DNA of 64,000 nucleotides from Paenibacillus baekrokdamisoli (GCF_003945345.1 NZ_AP019308.1:2728001-2792000), one strand, 5' to 3'. Positions 36,629 to 46,391 are shown, counted from the stretch's first letter. A program made the numbers and translations. The notes: generated by a model not told the origin, from the letters alone.

Positions 36629-36734
36629 ACATGCCGTCAGCAGCGATCTTTTTTTGTCGATGCCTCGTGCTGGACAAGCAAACGATAGACGTGAAGTGCA
36701 TAGCCCAAGCTGTAAGGAAAAGGAAAGAGAACGG

Positions 36735-36770
36735 CAAAAAAACCGCATTCCGATAGATCGGAATGCGGTT
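36735..36770 (-). terminator. Terminator of ftsAZ
   Basis: AACCGCATTCCGAT (36741-36754) and ATCGGAATGCGGTT (36757-36770) form a perfect 14-bp stem, with seven T following on the minus strand; 27 nt after the ftsZ stop. It separates the dcw cluster from spoIIGA. Confidence 0.96.
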
Positions 36771-36796
36771 TAGTTACCTTACTGATTTCCTACTAT

Positions 36797-37921
36797 TTAA
36801 CGATCATTTCGCTTGTTGCGAAGAAATGCCGGAATATCAAGCTGATCGCTTGAAACCGTATTCCCGAAAGGCTTAGGCCCCGTACCAGCGCTAGATGTTG
36901 TTTGACGCGATTCAGAAGCCTTTTCTTCCACCTGTCCACTAACTGGCTTGCGGAAAGCTGCATTACTGCGGTGTTCAAATCCTGTAGCAATAACCGTAAC
37001 TTTAATTTCTTCCTTCAAGTTATCGTCAATGCTGGCACCAAAGATCATATTAACATCTGGATCCGATGCAGAGATGACAATTTCAGCAGCTTCATTCACT
37101 TCATAAAGGGACAGGTTAGAACCACCTGTAATATTCATGATAATACCGCGTGCACCATCAATTGATGTTTCTAGCAGCGGGCTTTGAATCGCTTTGCGAG
37201 CCGCTTCAGCTGCGCGATTCTCTCCAGTAGCGTTACCAATACCCATAAGGGCAGATCCGCGCTCTGTCATGATTGTCTTCACATCAGCAAAGTCCAAGTT
37301 AATGAGGCCTGGTACAGCGATCAAGTCAGAGATACCTTGAACGGCTTGTTTCAGCACATTATCCGCTTCGCGGAACGCTTCGAGCATAGGTGTTTTTTTG
37401 TCGACGATCTCTAGCAAGCGATCATTAGGAATGACGATCAATGTATCTACTTTTTCTTTCAATGCTTCGATACCAAGCTCTGCTTGTCCAGAACGCTTAC
37501 GGCCTTCAAATGTAAATGGACGCGTTACGACACCTACTGTCAATGCGCCGCATTCACGAGCAATTTCAGCAATTACTGGAGCCGCACCTGTACCAGTTCC
37601 TCCGCCCATACCCGCTGTTACAAACACCATGTCTGCGCCTTTAAGCGCGTTCATCACCGTTTCACGTGACTCTTCAGCCGCTTTTTTCCCTACTTCCGGA
37701 TTAGCTCCGGCACCAAGACCGCGCGTCAGTTTATCGCCGATTTGCAGCTTTTGCTCAGAATGAGCCATGTGAAGTGCCTGTGCATCCGTGTTCACCGTAA
37801 TAAACTCGACACCTTTAACACCGTTCTCGATCATCCGGTTAACCGCATTGCTGCCGCCGCCGCCAACGCCAATAACCTTAATTTGCGCCAGCTGCTCCAT
37901 CTCAAAATCGAATTCCAACAT
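36797..37921 (-). CDS. ftsZ: Cell-division GTPase FtsZ
   Basis: 374 residues from ATG 37921 ([30 protein letters not shown]); GGGGGA lies 9 nt upstream. The tubulin signature GGGTGTG is in [18 protein letters not shown], and the T7 loop in [12 protein letters not shown] variable linker (about 318-355) precedes the conserved C-terminal peptide ([12 protein letters not shown]) that binds FtsA and SepF. Polymerises into the Z-ring. It follows ftsA by 17 nt. Confidence 0.98.
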   Translation of the reverse strand: MLEFDFEMEQLAQIKVIGVGGGGSNAVNRMIENGVKGVEFITVNTDAQALHMAHSEQKLQIGDKLTRGLGAGANPEVGKKAAEESRETVMNALKGADMVFVTAGMGGGTGTGAAPVIAEIARECGALTVGVVTRPFTFEGRKRSGQAELGIEALKEKVDTLIVIPNDRLLEIVDKKTPMLEAFREADNVLKQAVQGISDLIAVPGLINLDFADVKTIMTERGSALMGIGNATGENRAAEAARKAIQSPLLETSIDGARGIIMNITGGSNLSLYEVNEAAEIVISASDPDVNMIFGASIDDNLKEEIKVTVIATGFEHRSNAAFRKPVSGQVEEKASESRQTTSSAGTGPKPFGNTVSSDQLDIPAFLRNKRNDR

Positions 37922-37938
37922 GCTGTTATATCCCCCGA

Positions 37939-39180
37939 TCAAATAAATTCGCTAAACATATTTTTTAATCTTTCAAACAGTCCGGGCTTGGAGGTTGAAG
38001 CTGTTCCTGCTTTCCGGCTGGTACTTTTCTTAGGCACTGAAACGGAGCGATTACGCATGTACTTGGAAACATATTGAATCATCCCAACACCGCTTGTGAA
38101 AGCTGGATCGCGTACACCGATATAATCGGGCACTGCAATTCGTACGGTAGATTCAAGCTCATGCTGCGCGAGTGCGAGCGTTCCAGGCATCGTGACAGAA
38201 CCACCCGTTAGTACATAACCATTAACCTTCTCCCCGTAACCAAGACGATGTACCTCTTGATGAATGAGGTGGAAGATCTCCTGCATCCGAGGTTCAATAA
38301 TGTTGGTCAAATCAACCTGTGAGAATTCTTTCTCAACATTACTGCCCATTCGCATGACTTTGAATCTTTGATCCTCTGCTGCGTCTTCAATAAGCGCACA
38401 GCCAAACTTTTGCTTAATTTTCTCCGCTTGCTCCGTTTGAGTACGTAACCCATAGGAAATATCGCTAGTTACATATTCGCCGCCAACAGGCAATGTCGAT
38501 GTCGCGACAATGCTGCCTTGTTCAAAGACGGCAATCGTACAGGAACCTGCGCCGATATCTACAAGTACAGTTCCCATCATTTTCTCATCTTTAGAAAGAG
38601 CCATTTGGCCCGAAGCCAGAGACATTAAGATAACGCCAGCAATTCGCAGATTCGCTTTTTCAATACACCGGACTAAATTATGAATTGCTGTTTTTGCCCC
38701 AGTGACGATCGTCGTTTCCACTTCAAGCCGAACACCAATCATGCCTCGTGGGTCTGAAATCCCTTCCAAACCATCCACGAGATACTGCTTCGGAACGAGG
38801 TCAATAATCTCCCGTTCCGGAGGAAGCGCAACTACCTTCGCTGCCTGTAGAACACGTTCAATATCTTCCTCGCCGATTTCTCGGTCTTCGTTAGAAACAG
38901 CCACAACGCCATGATTAGTCTGTAGTCCGATATGATTGCCTTGTATACCCACATAAACGTCGCTTATTTGAATGCCAACCATACGCTCCGCATGATCCAC
39001 CGCGTTACGAATAGACTGCACGGTTTGGTCGATATCAACGATTGCTCCCTTGCGGATTCCTTCCGAGTCGGCAGATCCAACTCCAATAATATTAATGACT
39101 CCGTTATTCACTTCGCCAATAATAACACGAACCTTGGATGTACCGATGTCCAAACTGACGATGATGTCGTTGCTGCTCAA
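37939..39180 (-). CDS. ftsA: Cell-division protein FtsA
   Basis: 413 residues from a TTG at 39180, which has CGGAGGTG 7 nt upstream and gives the family N-terminus [22 protein letters not shown]. Actin-like ATPase with the 1C domain and nucleotide motifs ([27 protein letters not shown]). The C-terminal amphipathic helix ([13 protein letters not shown]) anchors FtsZ to the membrane. The ATG at 39204 belongs to an upstream extension without RBS. Confidence 0.97.
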   Translation of the reverse strand: MSSNDIIVSLDIGTSKVRVIIGEVNNGVINIIGVGSADSEGIRKGAIVDIDQTVQSIRNAVDHAERMVGIQISDVYVGIQGNHIGLQTNHGVVAVSNEDREIGEEDIERVLQAAKVVALPPEREIIDLVPKQYLVDGLEGISDPRGMIGVRLEVETTIVTGAKTAIHNLVRCIEKANLRIAGVILMSLASGQMALSKDEKMMGTVLVDIGAGSCTIAVFEQGSIVATSTLPVGGEYVTSDISYGLRTQTEQAEKIKQKFGCALIEDAAEDQRFKVMRMGSNVEKEFSQVDLTNIIEPRMQEIFHLIHQEVHRLGYGEKVNGYVLTGGSVTMPGTLALAQHELESTVRIAVPDYIGVRDPAFTSGVGMIQYVSKYMRNRSVSVPKKSTSRKAGTASTSKPGLFERLKNMFSEFI

Positions 39181-39249
39181 CCCTTGGCACCTCCGTTTCA
39201 ACATTATTAAGGTACAATCTTCAAATATGTATCCAAGCTCATCCCTACT

Positions 39250-39278
39250 TAATTCAACGCAGTCCCTATTTTCCCTCT
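39250..39278 (-). promoter_or_regulatory. Sigma-H-like promoter of ftsAZ
   Basis: On the minus strand AGAGGGAAA (39278-39270), an 11-nt spacer and GTTGAATTA (39258-39250) fit the sigma-H consensus RnAGGAWWW-N11-12-RnnGAATWW with one mismatch. B. subtilis ftsAZ has a sigma-H promoter that raises FtsZ at the onset of sporulation, so the location is meaningful. Confidence 0.5.
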
Positions 39279-39313
39279 TTTTTCAACAATATTTTTAAGA
39301 ATGTTCTATGTCT

Positions 39314-39339
39314 CCAAATGCTGTAAATACAGCATTTGG
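39314..39339. other. Hairpin between divIB and ftsA
   Basis: CCAAATGCTGT (39314-39324) and ACAGCATTTGG (39329-39339) form a perfect 11-bp stem with a 4-nt loop. No T-run follows on the minus strand; it may attenuate read-through from divIB into ftsA. The rest of the 231-nt gap holds the sigma-H-like promoter. Confidence 0.7.
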
Positions 39340-39411
39340 CTCTCGTCTGTAAGTGAAAAATGAAAGAATAGTAAATAATCTACATATTTAAAATACTAAC
39401 ACTCTTTTAGT

Positions 39412-40176
39412 CTATTGAGTAGTGTCTTTTTGCTCGGTATTGGTATTTTCTGTACTAGGCGGCACAAAAGGAGCATATTTATCTGCCAAAAGCATAGTTA
39501 TAAGTCCAGGCTCCTGTGTTTCGATGACCGCATTAAGCGTTGCTACCTTTTCTGGCAGCAGTGAAACAGCGGTAATCACCTCGAAACGCGTGCGTGTATA
39601 AATTTTAATGCGATCCTTATATGATTCCGAAGCGGATGGAATAATTTCTGAGAAATCAGAAAGTGACTCCGCTGAAATGGTGCCTAGCTGCTTACATAGC
39701 TCTATCTTGACCGGATCATCTGTTTTCCAGCCTGAAAGAATCGGTTTATCAATTACATTATCCTTCCCTGCTGGGAGACCTGTCCCATTGGACAGAATGG
39801 CTGTAATTTCACCCTTGGTAGAAACTTCATAGGCAACGGTAGGCAGCTCCTGAACGATAATTCGTACATGACCTGGGAAGGACTTCATTACCTCAACCTT
39901 ATCTATCCCTTTTAGCGCCTTTATTCTAGCTTCAATCTTCTTAGCAGAGGTGCCGAAATAAGCATCTCCCACTGTTACCCCGGATATCTTCTGAATGTCT
40001 GCAACCTTCATATATCGCTGACCTTCCACGGTAACAGAAGATATTTTGCTAATGGAAGAGTTGAGGAACAGCACGCATAAGATAACGATAAACAAAAGGA
40101 AGAGCACAATCAGCAGCTTTTTACCGCCTCTCCGCCTTTTAACAGGCTCCCGCAGCACAGGCATCTTGTCTGACAT
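39412..40176 (-). CDS. divIB: Cell-division protein DivIB/FtsQ
   Basis: 254 residues. A basic cytoplasmic tail (EPVKRRRGGKK), one membrane segment (about 19-38) and an extracytoplasmic POTRA domain (ISSVTVEGQRYMKVADIQKISGVTVGDAYFGTS). The beta domain follows, then a disordered Thr/Glu-rich end. Part of the FtsL-DivIC-DivIB complex that activates septal PBP2B/FtsW. Confidence 0.94.
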   Translation of the reverse strand: MSDKMPVLREPVKRRRGGKKLLIVLFLLFIVILCVLFLNSSISKISSVTVEGQRYMKVADIQKISGVTVGDAYFGTSAKKIEARIKALKGIDKVEVMKSFPGHVRIIVQELPTVAYEVSTKGEITAILSNGTGLPAGKDNVIDKPILSGWKTDDPVKIELCKQLGTISAESLSDFSEIIPSASESYKDRIKIYTRTRFEVITAVSLLPEKVATLNAVIETQEPGLITMLLADKYAPFVPPSTENTNTEQKDTTQ

Positions 40177-40199
40177 GACTTGTCCCCTCTTCGCGCAAA

Positions 40200-40245
40200 C
40201 GTAAAACGGCTGGTTCCTGTTTCTTCACAGTCCATGCCGTTTACG
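40200..40245 (-). other. Hairpin between murA and divIB
   Basis: CGTAAAACGGC (40200-40210) pairs with GCCGTTTACG (40236-40245), with one bulge, over a 25-nt loop in the 113-nt gap. No T-tract follows; a candidate mRNA processing or attenuation element. Confidence 0.55.
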
Positions 40246-40289
40246 ATTATAATATCGATTCATTGATGAGAGTTATTGAATTCTGATCG

Positions 40290-41552
40290 TTAAGGCAACG
40301 GTGACAGCCGGGAAATGCGCGCCCCCAGACGAGTAAACATCGTCTCGATTCGGTCATATCCACGATCAATATGGTGAACCTGCTCCACAACCGTTCTGCC
40401 TTGTGCAGCTAAGCCTGCAATAACAAGAGCAGCACCTGCTCGCAGATCCGTCGCTTCGACAGTCGCTCCATATAGTCTGGATACTCCACGGACAACAGCG
40501 GCGTTCAGATCCACGCGAATATCAGAGCCCATTCGGGAGAGCTCATCGACATGCTTGAAGCGCCCTTCGAATATGGTTTCCTTCATCACGCTGACCCCAT
40601 CGGCTAATGCTAGCAATACCATGACTTGAGACTGCAAATCAGTTGGGAATGCGGGATACGGCGAAGTAACAATTCGATCAATCGCCTTAGGCCTGCTTGC
40701 GCAGCCGACCTTAATTATATCACCGTCCACCGTAATTTGAACACCTGCACGTCTAAGCACATGGATCAGAGAGGTCAGATGGGACGGGTTCGTATTTTGC
40801 AAAGTAACTTGACCGCGTGTTGCGGCAGCGGCAACCATAACGGTACCGGTTACGATTCGGTCTGGAATAACTTGATAACGGCTAGGAGATAGCTTCTCCA
40901 CGCCTTCAATCGTTATCGTATCTGTTCCAGCACCAATGATCTTCGCACCCATGCTGCATAAAAAACGCTGTAAGTCTTGAATCTCCGGTTCTCTAGCCGC
41001 ATTCGTGATGGTCGTGAAACCATCCGCAAGCACAGCGGCCATCATAATATTCTCCGTCGCACCAACGCTAGGGAAATCCAAATGAACCTCTGCACCTTTA
41101 AGTCGCTTTGCAAAGCAGGAAATCCGACTGCCTTCTTCTTGAATTTGTGCTCCGAGCGCCATCAAGCCACGAAGATGCAAATCAATCTTTCTCTCTCCGA
41201 TTGCGCAGCCACCAGGCTGATAAATCGTTACTTCGCCAAACCGCGCTAGAAGTGGACCCATTAAAAAAATGGAGGATCGCATCTGACGCATAAGCGCCTC
41301 TGGGACATGCGAGGAATGAGCGCTCGATGTATCAAGCAGCACCGTTTCTTCGTTATGTTCCGCCCGGCAGCCTAATTCGCGTAAAATGTTCAGCATGACA
41401 TCGATATCAAGCAATTTAGGCACATGATCGATTGTCACTTTTCCTTCAACTAGCATACTTGCAGCCAAAATCGGCAAAGCAGCATTTTTCGCGCCTTGGA
41501 TAACAATGGTTCCTGAGAGGGGTTTCCCGCCTTCAATCACCAATTTGTCCAA
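40290..41552 (-). CDS. murA: UDP-N-acetylglucosamine 1-carboxyvinyltransferase
   Basis: 420 residues. Transfers enolpyruvate to UDP-GlcNAc, the first committed step of peptidoglycan synthesis. The N-terminal GTIVIQGAKNAALPILAASML and the catalytic, fosfomycin-reactive Cys in PGGCAIGERKIDLHLRG are present. The start is TTG, with CGGAGGTGA upstream. It lies inside the dcw cluster, between murB and divIB, unlike B. subtilis, where murAA maps elsewhere. Confidence 0.97.
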   Translation of the reverse strand: MDKLVIEGGKPLSGTIVIQGAKNAALPILAASMLVEGKVTIDHVPKLLDIDVMLNILRELGCRAEHNEETVLLDTSSAHSSHVPEALMRQMRSSIFLMGPLLARFGEVTIYQPGGCAIGERKIDLHLRGLMALGAQIQEEGSRISCFAKRLKGAEVHLDFPSVGATENIMMAAVLADGFTTITNAAREPEIQDLQRFLCSMGAKIIGAGTDTITIEGVEKLSPSRYQVIPDRIVTGTVMVAAAATRGQVTLQNTNPSHLTSLIHVLRRAGVQITVDGDIIKVGCASRPKAIDRIVTSPYPAFPTDLQSQVMVLLALADGVSVMKETIFEGRFKHVDELSRMGSDIRVDLNAAVVRGVSRLYGATVEATDLRAGAALVIAGLAAQGRTVVEQVHHIDRGYDRIETMFTRLGARISRLSPLP

Positions 41553-41567
41553 TGTATCACCTCCGAA

Positions 41568-42473
41568 TTACCGCTCACCCACGACTAAAACCTCCGGCAC
41601 CAGTTCTACTCCAAACTGCTCTTTAATGGTGCTTCGGATCGTTGCCATTAGGGTGAGGACGTCTTCAGCCGTCGCTTGCCCAGTATTAACAATGAAATTA
41701 GCATGCTGTGTCGAGACTTCGGCTCCTCCATGGCGCATTCCTTTCAGTCCCGCTTCTTGAATCAACCTTGCGGCAAAATCTTTGGGCGGATTACGGAAGA
41801 CACTTCCTGCACTTGCCATCTGGAGAGGTTGTGTAAGGAGACGACGCTCTTTGTTAGCAGCCATTGTGGCTAGTATTGATTTGCGGTCGCCTTGCTCCAG
41901 CTCCAGAGTGACGCTCACAACAATGCCAGGGCGCTCATGAAGAATGGAATGACGGTAAGAGAAACCCATCTCTTCAATTCCATAGCTTACTAATTCTCCT
42001 GTTTCCAGTACAATGTCAGCTGATTTGAATATACGTGACACATCCGACCCGAGAGCGCCGGCATTCATATAGACGGCTCCGCCGACCGAACCTGGAATTC
42101 CCCCTGCAAACTCCAATCCGGTCAATCCTTCTCTGCCTGATAGAACAGACAGTTTAATCAAGGAAAAAGCGGCACCCGCAGTAACGAGCGTGCCATCAAA
42201 TCGCGCACAATCGAATTCATCGCCCGGCTGAATAACAACACCACGAATTCCTTTATCGCTGACGAGCATATTGGAGCCGCGTCCGAGATTCATCCATTGC
42301 ATCTCGTGCTTATGGAGCAGCTTAACGACCGATATGAGCTGATCTTTGGTTTGCGGAATGATGAGTACGTCTGCTGGTCCACCGATTTTCCATGTTGTAT
42401 ATTCAGAGAGTGATCGGCCCAGCATGACGTTTCCTGCATCGGTCTGTTTCAACTCCGCCAAAAAAGCTTTCAT
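41568..42473 (-). CDS. murB: UDP-N-acetylenolpyruvoylglucosamine reductase
   Basis: 301 residues. FAD-dependent reduction of the MurA product to UDP-MurNAc. The FAD-binding NLGRGSNMLVSDKGIRGVV, the active-site region GSVFRNPP and EEMGFSYRHSIL are present (type II MurB, Gram-positive). RBS AAAGGAGG. 15 nt before murA. Confidence 0.97.
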   Translation of the reverse strand: MKAFLAELKQTDAGNVMLGRSLSEYTTWKIGGPADVLIIPQTKDQLISVVKLLHKHEMQWMNLGRGSNMLVSDKGIRGVVIQPGDEFDCARFDGTLVTAGAAFSLIKLSVLSGREGLTGLEFAGGIPGSVGGAVYMNAGALGSDVSRIFKSADIVLETGELVSYGIEEMGFSYRHSILHERPGIVVSVTLELEQGDRKSILATMAANKERRLLTQPLQMASAGSVFRNPPKDFAARLIQEAGLKGMRHGGAEVSTQHANFIVNTGQATAEDVLTLMATIRSTIKEQFGVELVPEVLVVGER

Positions 42474-42496
42474 CTGTCGTACCTCCTTTGTGCTTT

Positions 42497-42632
42497 GGCG
42501 ATTGAAAACCTAGTGCTGCATCTACCCAGCGCCTGCTTCTAATTGCTTATGCGCTACGTGATGGGCCCGCCGGGTGACGGTCACGATTATGAGGTATACT
42601 ATGCCCTCCAGCACTGGTGTGTGACAATCGCC
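42497..42632. repeat. Multi-hairpin inverted-repeat element between murG and murB
   Basis: GGCGATTG (42497-42504) and CAATCGCC (42625-42632) close the element, and AGTGCTG (42512-42518) with CAGCACT (42609-42615) continues the stem. Inside are three further hairpins: AGCGC/GCGCT (42528-42555), CGTGA/TCACG with an inner CCC-GCC-GGG loop, and GAGG/CCTC near 42590-42608. The whole resembles a branched structured RNA or a small non-autonomous element. No supported ORF. It is transcribed within the mur cluster. Confidence 0.75.
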
Positions 42633-42643
42633 TATATGACAAG

Positions 42644-43759
42644 CTATCTTTTGCTTTTATTCATCAATGTGATAAGTTCTGTTGTAATCAACGATGCGGA
42701 TTGCGGCATGCCTAGCTTGCGCGCATTCTTCTTCATCTCGGAAAGTCGCGCATTACTATTCATAATAGCGCTGATCCGACCAAAAAGCACTTCTCCGGTA
42801 ACTTCACGTTCCGTAATCATTTCTGCCGCTCCCGCATCAACCAAGCTCCGTGCATTCGCTTCCTGATGGTTATTCGTCACATTCGGCGATGGAATAAGGA
42901 TGGATGGAATGCCAAGCGCGGTAAGCTCAGCAAGCGATGAAGCTCCAGAACGTCCCACAACAAGCTCGGAAGCTGCGAGCACCTCAGGCATATTATGCAA
43001 ATAGGGCAGCACTTGAAGAGAAGTCGGCAGGCTCTTCATGGCCTGATTCATTCGCTCCTTTGTCTGCTCATAGTAGCTTTCTCCAGTTACAAAGACAAAA
43101 TGGACCTCTGGCAGCCGATTCAGCAAAGGCACCATGTCCACCATCGCATCATTAATAGCCTTGGCCCCTCTGCTGCCCCCAACCATGAGTACAATTCGGC
43201 TTCCAGCAGGCAGCCCCAGCGAACCAAAACCTTTTTCCTTGCTCGCATGAATAACAGGTGTTGCACATGGATTTCCCGTATAAACGGCATGCTTGGATCG
43301 CTTGAACTGCGGCAGCGAATCCTTGAAGCTGACAGCTACGCAATCTGCGTAACGTGTAAGAAATTGGTTCGTTAATCCCGAGACTGCATTTTGTTCATGG
43401 ATGAGCGTTGGAATGCCAAGCTTTGCTGCTGCATAGACAACAGGACCGCATACATAACCGCCTGTACCCACGACAACATCAGGTTTAAATTCCCTTAGAA
43501 GCTGTTTAGACCGTCGTACGCCTTTAAGAAAGCGCATGACGGTCTTGATGTTATCAAGAGATAGCTTTCGTTTGAATCCCGTAATTTCAACGGATTCAAA
43601 AGGGATGTTCTGAGCCGGAACGATCCGGCTCTCAAGCCCTTTGGGCGAGCCGATATAAAGAATGGAAGAGCCCGGTATCTCAGCGAGCACTTGTTTACCA
43701 ACTGCAAGGGCGGGATAAATATGACCGCCCGTTCCGCCACCGGTCAATACGATACGCAT
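42644..43759 (-). CDS. murG: Undecaprenyldiphospho-muramoylpentapeptide beta-N-acetylglucosaminyltransferase
   Basis: 371 residues from ATG 43759 (MRIVLTGGGTGGHIYPALAVG), with GAGGTGA 7 nt upstream. GT28 glycosyltransferase making lipid II from lipid I. The donor-site motif GRSGASSLAELTALGIPSILIPSPNVTNNHQ is intact. An open frame 15 codons upstream overlaps the end of spoVE and lacks an RBS. Confidence 0.97.
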   Translation of the reverse strand: MRIVLTGGGTGGHIYPALAVGKQVLAEIPGSSILYIGSPKGLESRIVPAQNIPFESVEITGFKRKLSLDNIKTVMRFLKGVRRSKQLLREFKPDVVVGTGGYVCGPVVYAAAKLGIPTLIHEQNAVSGLTNQFLTRYADCVAVSFKDSLPQFKRSKHAVYTGNPCATPVIHASKEKGFGSLGLPAGSRIVLMVGGSRGAKAINDAMVDMVPLLNRLPEVHFVFVTGESYYEQTKERMNQAMKSLPTSLQVLPYLHNMPEVLAASELVVGRSGASSLAELTALGIPSILIPSPNVTNNHQEANARSLVDAGAAEMITEREVTGEVLFGRISAIMNSNARLSEMKKNARKLGMPQSASLITTELITLMNKSKR

Positions 43760-43766
43760 ATGAAAG

Positions 43767-44864
43767 TCACCTCGAATAACGCGATATATTAAGTAATATG
43801 CCAAGTGATGTTAAGAGCAGCGTTAAGGATGAGCCACCATAACTGACCAAAGGCAATGTGATACCTGTTACCGGCATCATGCCGATAACTACTCCAATAT
43901 TAATAAATACTTGAACCGCCACAATGCCGACGATACCAACTGCAAGCAGGCTTCCGAACGTATCCGGAGCAGCAATTGCTGTACGCATCCCCCGCCAGAC
44001 CAAGATGCCGAATAATAGAATGATTGACAGACCACCAATAAAGCCTAGCTCTTCCGCTACAATTGAAAAGATAAAATCTGTTTGCGGCTCCGGCAGGTAG
44101 TTGAATTTTTGCCGGCTCATTCCTAGTCCCAGCCCTACCAAGCCTCCAGGTCCAATCGCGTACAAGGACTGGATGATTTGATAACCGGAGCCAAGGGGAT
44201 CCGACCACGGATCAAGGAATGCTGTTATTCGCAGCATGCGATATGGAGCAGCAATGATAAGGCCAATTAGACCAGCGACGCCTACCATCGCAAGGGAGCC
44301 CAAATGAGCGAGCCTCGCCCCAGAGGTGTAGATGACAATAAGCGAAGCGCCAACCATAACAGCGCCTGAACCCAGATCCGGCTGCATCATAATCAGGCCA
44401 AAAGCCAAACCAAGAATACCAAGCGGCGGCAGCAATCCTTTGGTAAAAATCGTGACGGCCTGCTGCTTCTCAGAAAGCAGCTTGGCAAGAAACATGACCA
44501 TAGCCAGCTTCATGAATTCAGAGGGCTGAATCCCGAAGGAGCTGATTCCAAGCCAGCTTCGAGCTCCCCCGCGTACAACCCCAATACCTGGAATCAGCAC
44601 GCAGACAAGTAAGCCAAAACAGATAAACAGCCCTAGCTTAGACCACTTTTTCCAAATCCAATAGTCTGCGTTCATCGTGACGAACATAGCGCCAATGCCA
44701 AGGGCAGCAAAAAGCATTTGCCTTTTCACATAGTAAAATTTGTCGCCAAATTCGTGAAAGGCGAGCACCGCACTCGCACTGTACACCATCACAAGACCTA
44801 TGGCGAGTATAAATAATATCGATACAATCATCCACACATCCGGGGCAGATCTGGCCTTAGCCAT
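43767..44864 (-). CDS. spoVE: SEDS-family peptidoglycan glycosyltransferase SpoVE/FtsW
   Basis: 365 residues, with about ten membrane segments. The SEDS signatures PDLGSGAVMV (catalytic Asp region), LGSGYQIIQSLYAIGPGGLVGLGLG and MPVTGITLPLVSYGGSS are present. It polymerises lipid II with a partner class B PBP (PbpB or SpoVD, both encoded upstream). Position between murD and murG equals that of B. subtilis spoVE; whether it serves vegetative septation, spore cortex, or both cannot be told. RBS AAGAGGTG. Confidence 0.95.
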   Translation of the reverse strand: MAKARSAPDVWMIVSILFILAIGLVMVYSASAVLAFHEFGDKFYYVKRQMLFAALGIGAMFVTMNADYWIWKKWSKLGLFICFGLLVCVLIPGIGVVRGGARSWLGISSFGIQPSEFMKLAMVMFLAKLLSEKQQAVTIFTKGLLPPLGILGLAFGLIMMQPDLGSGAVMVGASLIVIYTSGARLAHLGSLAMVGVAGLIGLIIAAPYRMLRITAFLDPWSDPLGSGYQIIQSLYAIGPGGLVGLGLGMSRQKFNYLPEPQTDFIFSIVAEELGFIGGLSIILLFGILVWRGMRTAIAAPDTFGSLLAVGIVGIVAVQVFINIGVVIGMMPVTGITLPLVSYGGSSLTLLLTSLGILLNISRYSR

Positions 44865-44887
44865 AGCGCAAACACCTCTTGCCTGAG

Positions 44888-44912
44888 TAAGTAGGGACGA
44901 GCCCCCTACTTA
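44888..44912 (-). other. Short hairpin at the murD stop
   Basis: TAAGTAGGG (44888-44896) and CCCTACTTA (44904-44912) form a perfect 9-bp stem with a 7-nt loop that includes the murD stop codon. No T-run follows. Possibly a translational or mRNA stability element. Confidence 0.6.
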
Positions 44913-46346
44913 CAACTTATGCGCCGATTGTTTAAAAATGCGCCCCCGTTGCTCGTAGGATTTGAACATATCCCAACTTGCACATGCTGGAGAAAGAAGA
45001 ACGATATCTCCGGGCTTGGCGATGGAGGCAGCTTCCCGCACTGCAAGCTGCAGTGCGTGTTCGGCGTCCTCCTCAGGTTCGACTATTCTGATATCAGTTA
45101 AACCTGCAAGCTCGGCAACACGGGCAATTTTGTTGCGTGTTTCACCGAGTGCAACTACCGCCTTCAGCTGATCACGGAAATGCGGCAGCAGCTCCATATA
45201 ATCAGAACCACGGTCAAGTCCACCTGCAATGAGGATGATGTTGCCAGCGAAAGAACGCAGAGCAATAATCGTTGCAGTCGGATTAGTAGCCTTGGAGTTA
45301 TTGTAGTAGGTGACTCCATCATGCTCACAGACATACTCCAAGCGATGCTCAACGCCCTTAAACTCACGTAGAGGCGCTGCAAGAGACTCTAGATCAACTC
45401 CAACAGCTAAGCAAGCTCCGATTGCTGCAAGCGCGTTTGCTGCATTGTGGCGGCCAGGTATGCCAAGCTCACTGACTGGCAGTATGGAATGAGTGATCCC
45501 CTCACGATCACGCCATACAATATAGCGTTCTTCTTCGTCAGTCGGCGCAGACAAGTCCTCTGGGAATGGCGGCTCGATACAGATCCCGTAGGCAAGCGGC
45601 TTCGTTGTCGAGAAGGGAAGGATGGATGCCTTGATCATTCCACTTTCCATCATTGCCAAGCAAACCGAATCATCCGCGTTCAGTACAGCCGTATCTTCAT
45701 CAGTCTGATTCGCAAAAAGGTTCGCTTTGGAAGCTATGTAATCATCCATTCCACCATGGTAGTCCAAGTGCGTCTCTACTACATTTAAAAGCAGGGATAC
45801 TCGTGGACGGAATTGCTGCGTACCTTTCAGCTGAAAACTACTGAGTTCAGCTACGATCCATTGATCCGCCGATGCTGTTTGAGCTGCTTCACACAGCGGC
45901 GTGCCTATATTACCTGCTAAGATTGGATTGCAATGAGCTGCTTCAAGCAGGTCGCCGATCCATGTTGTCGTAGTCGTCTTACCATTGGACCCTGTAATAC
46001 CAATAATCGGCGCAGGGGACAGCAGATACGCTACCTCTACCTCTGTAACGACATCAAGTCCTAATTCAACTGCTTGCCGTACAGGCGGTGAAGTATAGGG
46101 AATTCCCGGATTTTTCACAACAAGTGATGTTTCTTCCGTTATTAATCCATCCGGATGACCTCCGCATATAACAGAAACGCCCAAAGCGTCCAATTCGTCC
46201 GCTTCGGGGCATAAATGACGTTCCTTTTGATCATTGACGGTGACGATCGCACCTAGCTTGTGAAACAGCTTCGCGACGCTGACGCCGCTTTTGGCTAGTC
46301 CCAGCACGACGACATGCTGGTTTTTGTATTGTGATGGGTGTTTCAT
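44910..46346 (-). CDS. murD: UDP-N-acetylmuramoyl-L-alanine:D-glutamate ligase
   Basis: 478 residues. Mur ligase with ATP loop GITGSNGKTTTTTWIGDLL and the NNSKATNPTATIIALRSF motif of the substrate-binding region. Adds D-Glu to UDP-MurNAc-L-Ala. Upstream AAAGGA; 45 nt after mraY. No frameshifts. Confidence 0.97.
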   Translation of the reverse strand: MKHPSQYKNQHVVVLGLAKSGVSVAKLFHKLGAIVTVNDQKERHLCPEADELDALGVSVICGGHPDGLITEETSLVVKNPGIPYTSPPVRQAVELGLDVVTEVEVAYLLSPAPIIGITGSNGKTTTTTWIGDLLEAAHCNPILAGNIGTPLCEAAQTASADQWIVAELSSFQLKGTQQFRPRVSLLLNVVETHLDYHGGMDDYIASKANLFANQTDEDTAVLNADDSVCLAMMESGMIKASILPFSTTKPLAYGICIEPPFPEDLSAPTDEEERYIVWRDREGITHSILPVSELGIPGRHNAANALAAIGACLAVGVDLESLAAPLREFKGVEHRLEYVCEHDGVTYYNNSKATNPTATIIALRSFAGNIILIAGGLDRGSDYMELLPHFRDQLKAVVALGETRNKIARVAELAGLTDIRIVEPEEDAEHALQLAVREAASIAKPGDIVLLSPACASWDMFKSYEQRGRIFKQSAHKL

Positions 46347-46391
46347 AAGGTTAGATCCTTTCTTTCCTTAAATAGTGGCCTATCTAATCGT

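Noticed and set aside
42543-42866. Plus-strand 107-codon ORF with hydrophobic stretches
   Set aside because: It runs antisense through the end of murG, has no Shine-Dalgarno, and its first part lies in the murG-murB inverted-repeat element.
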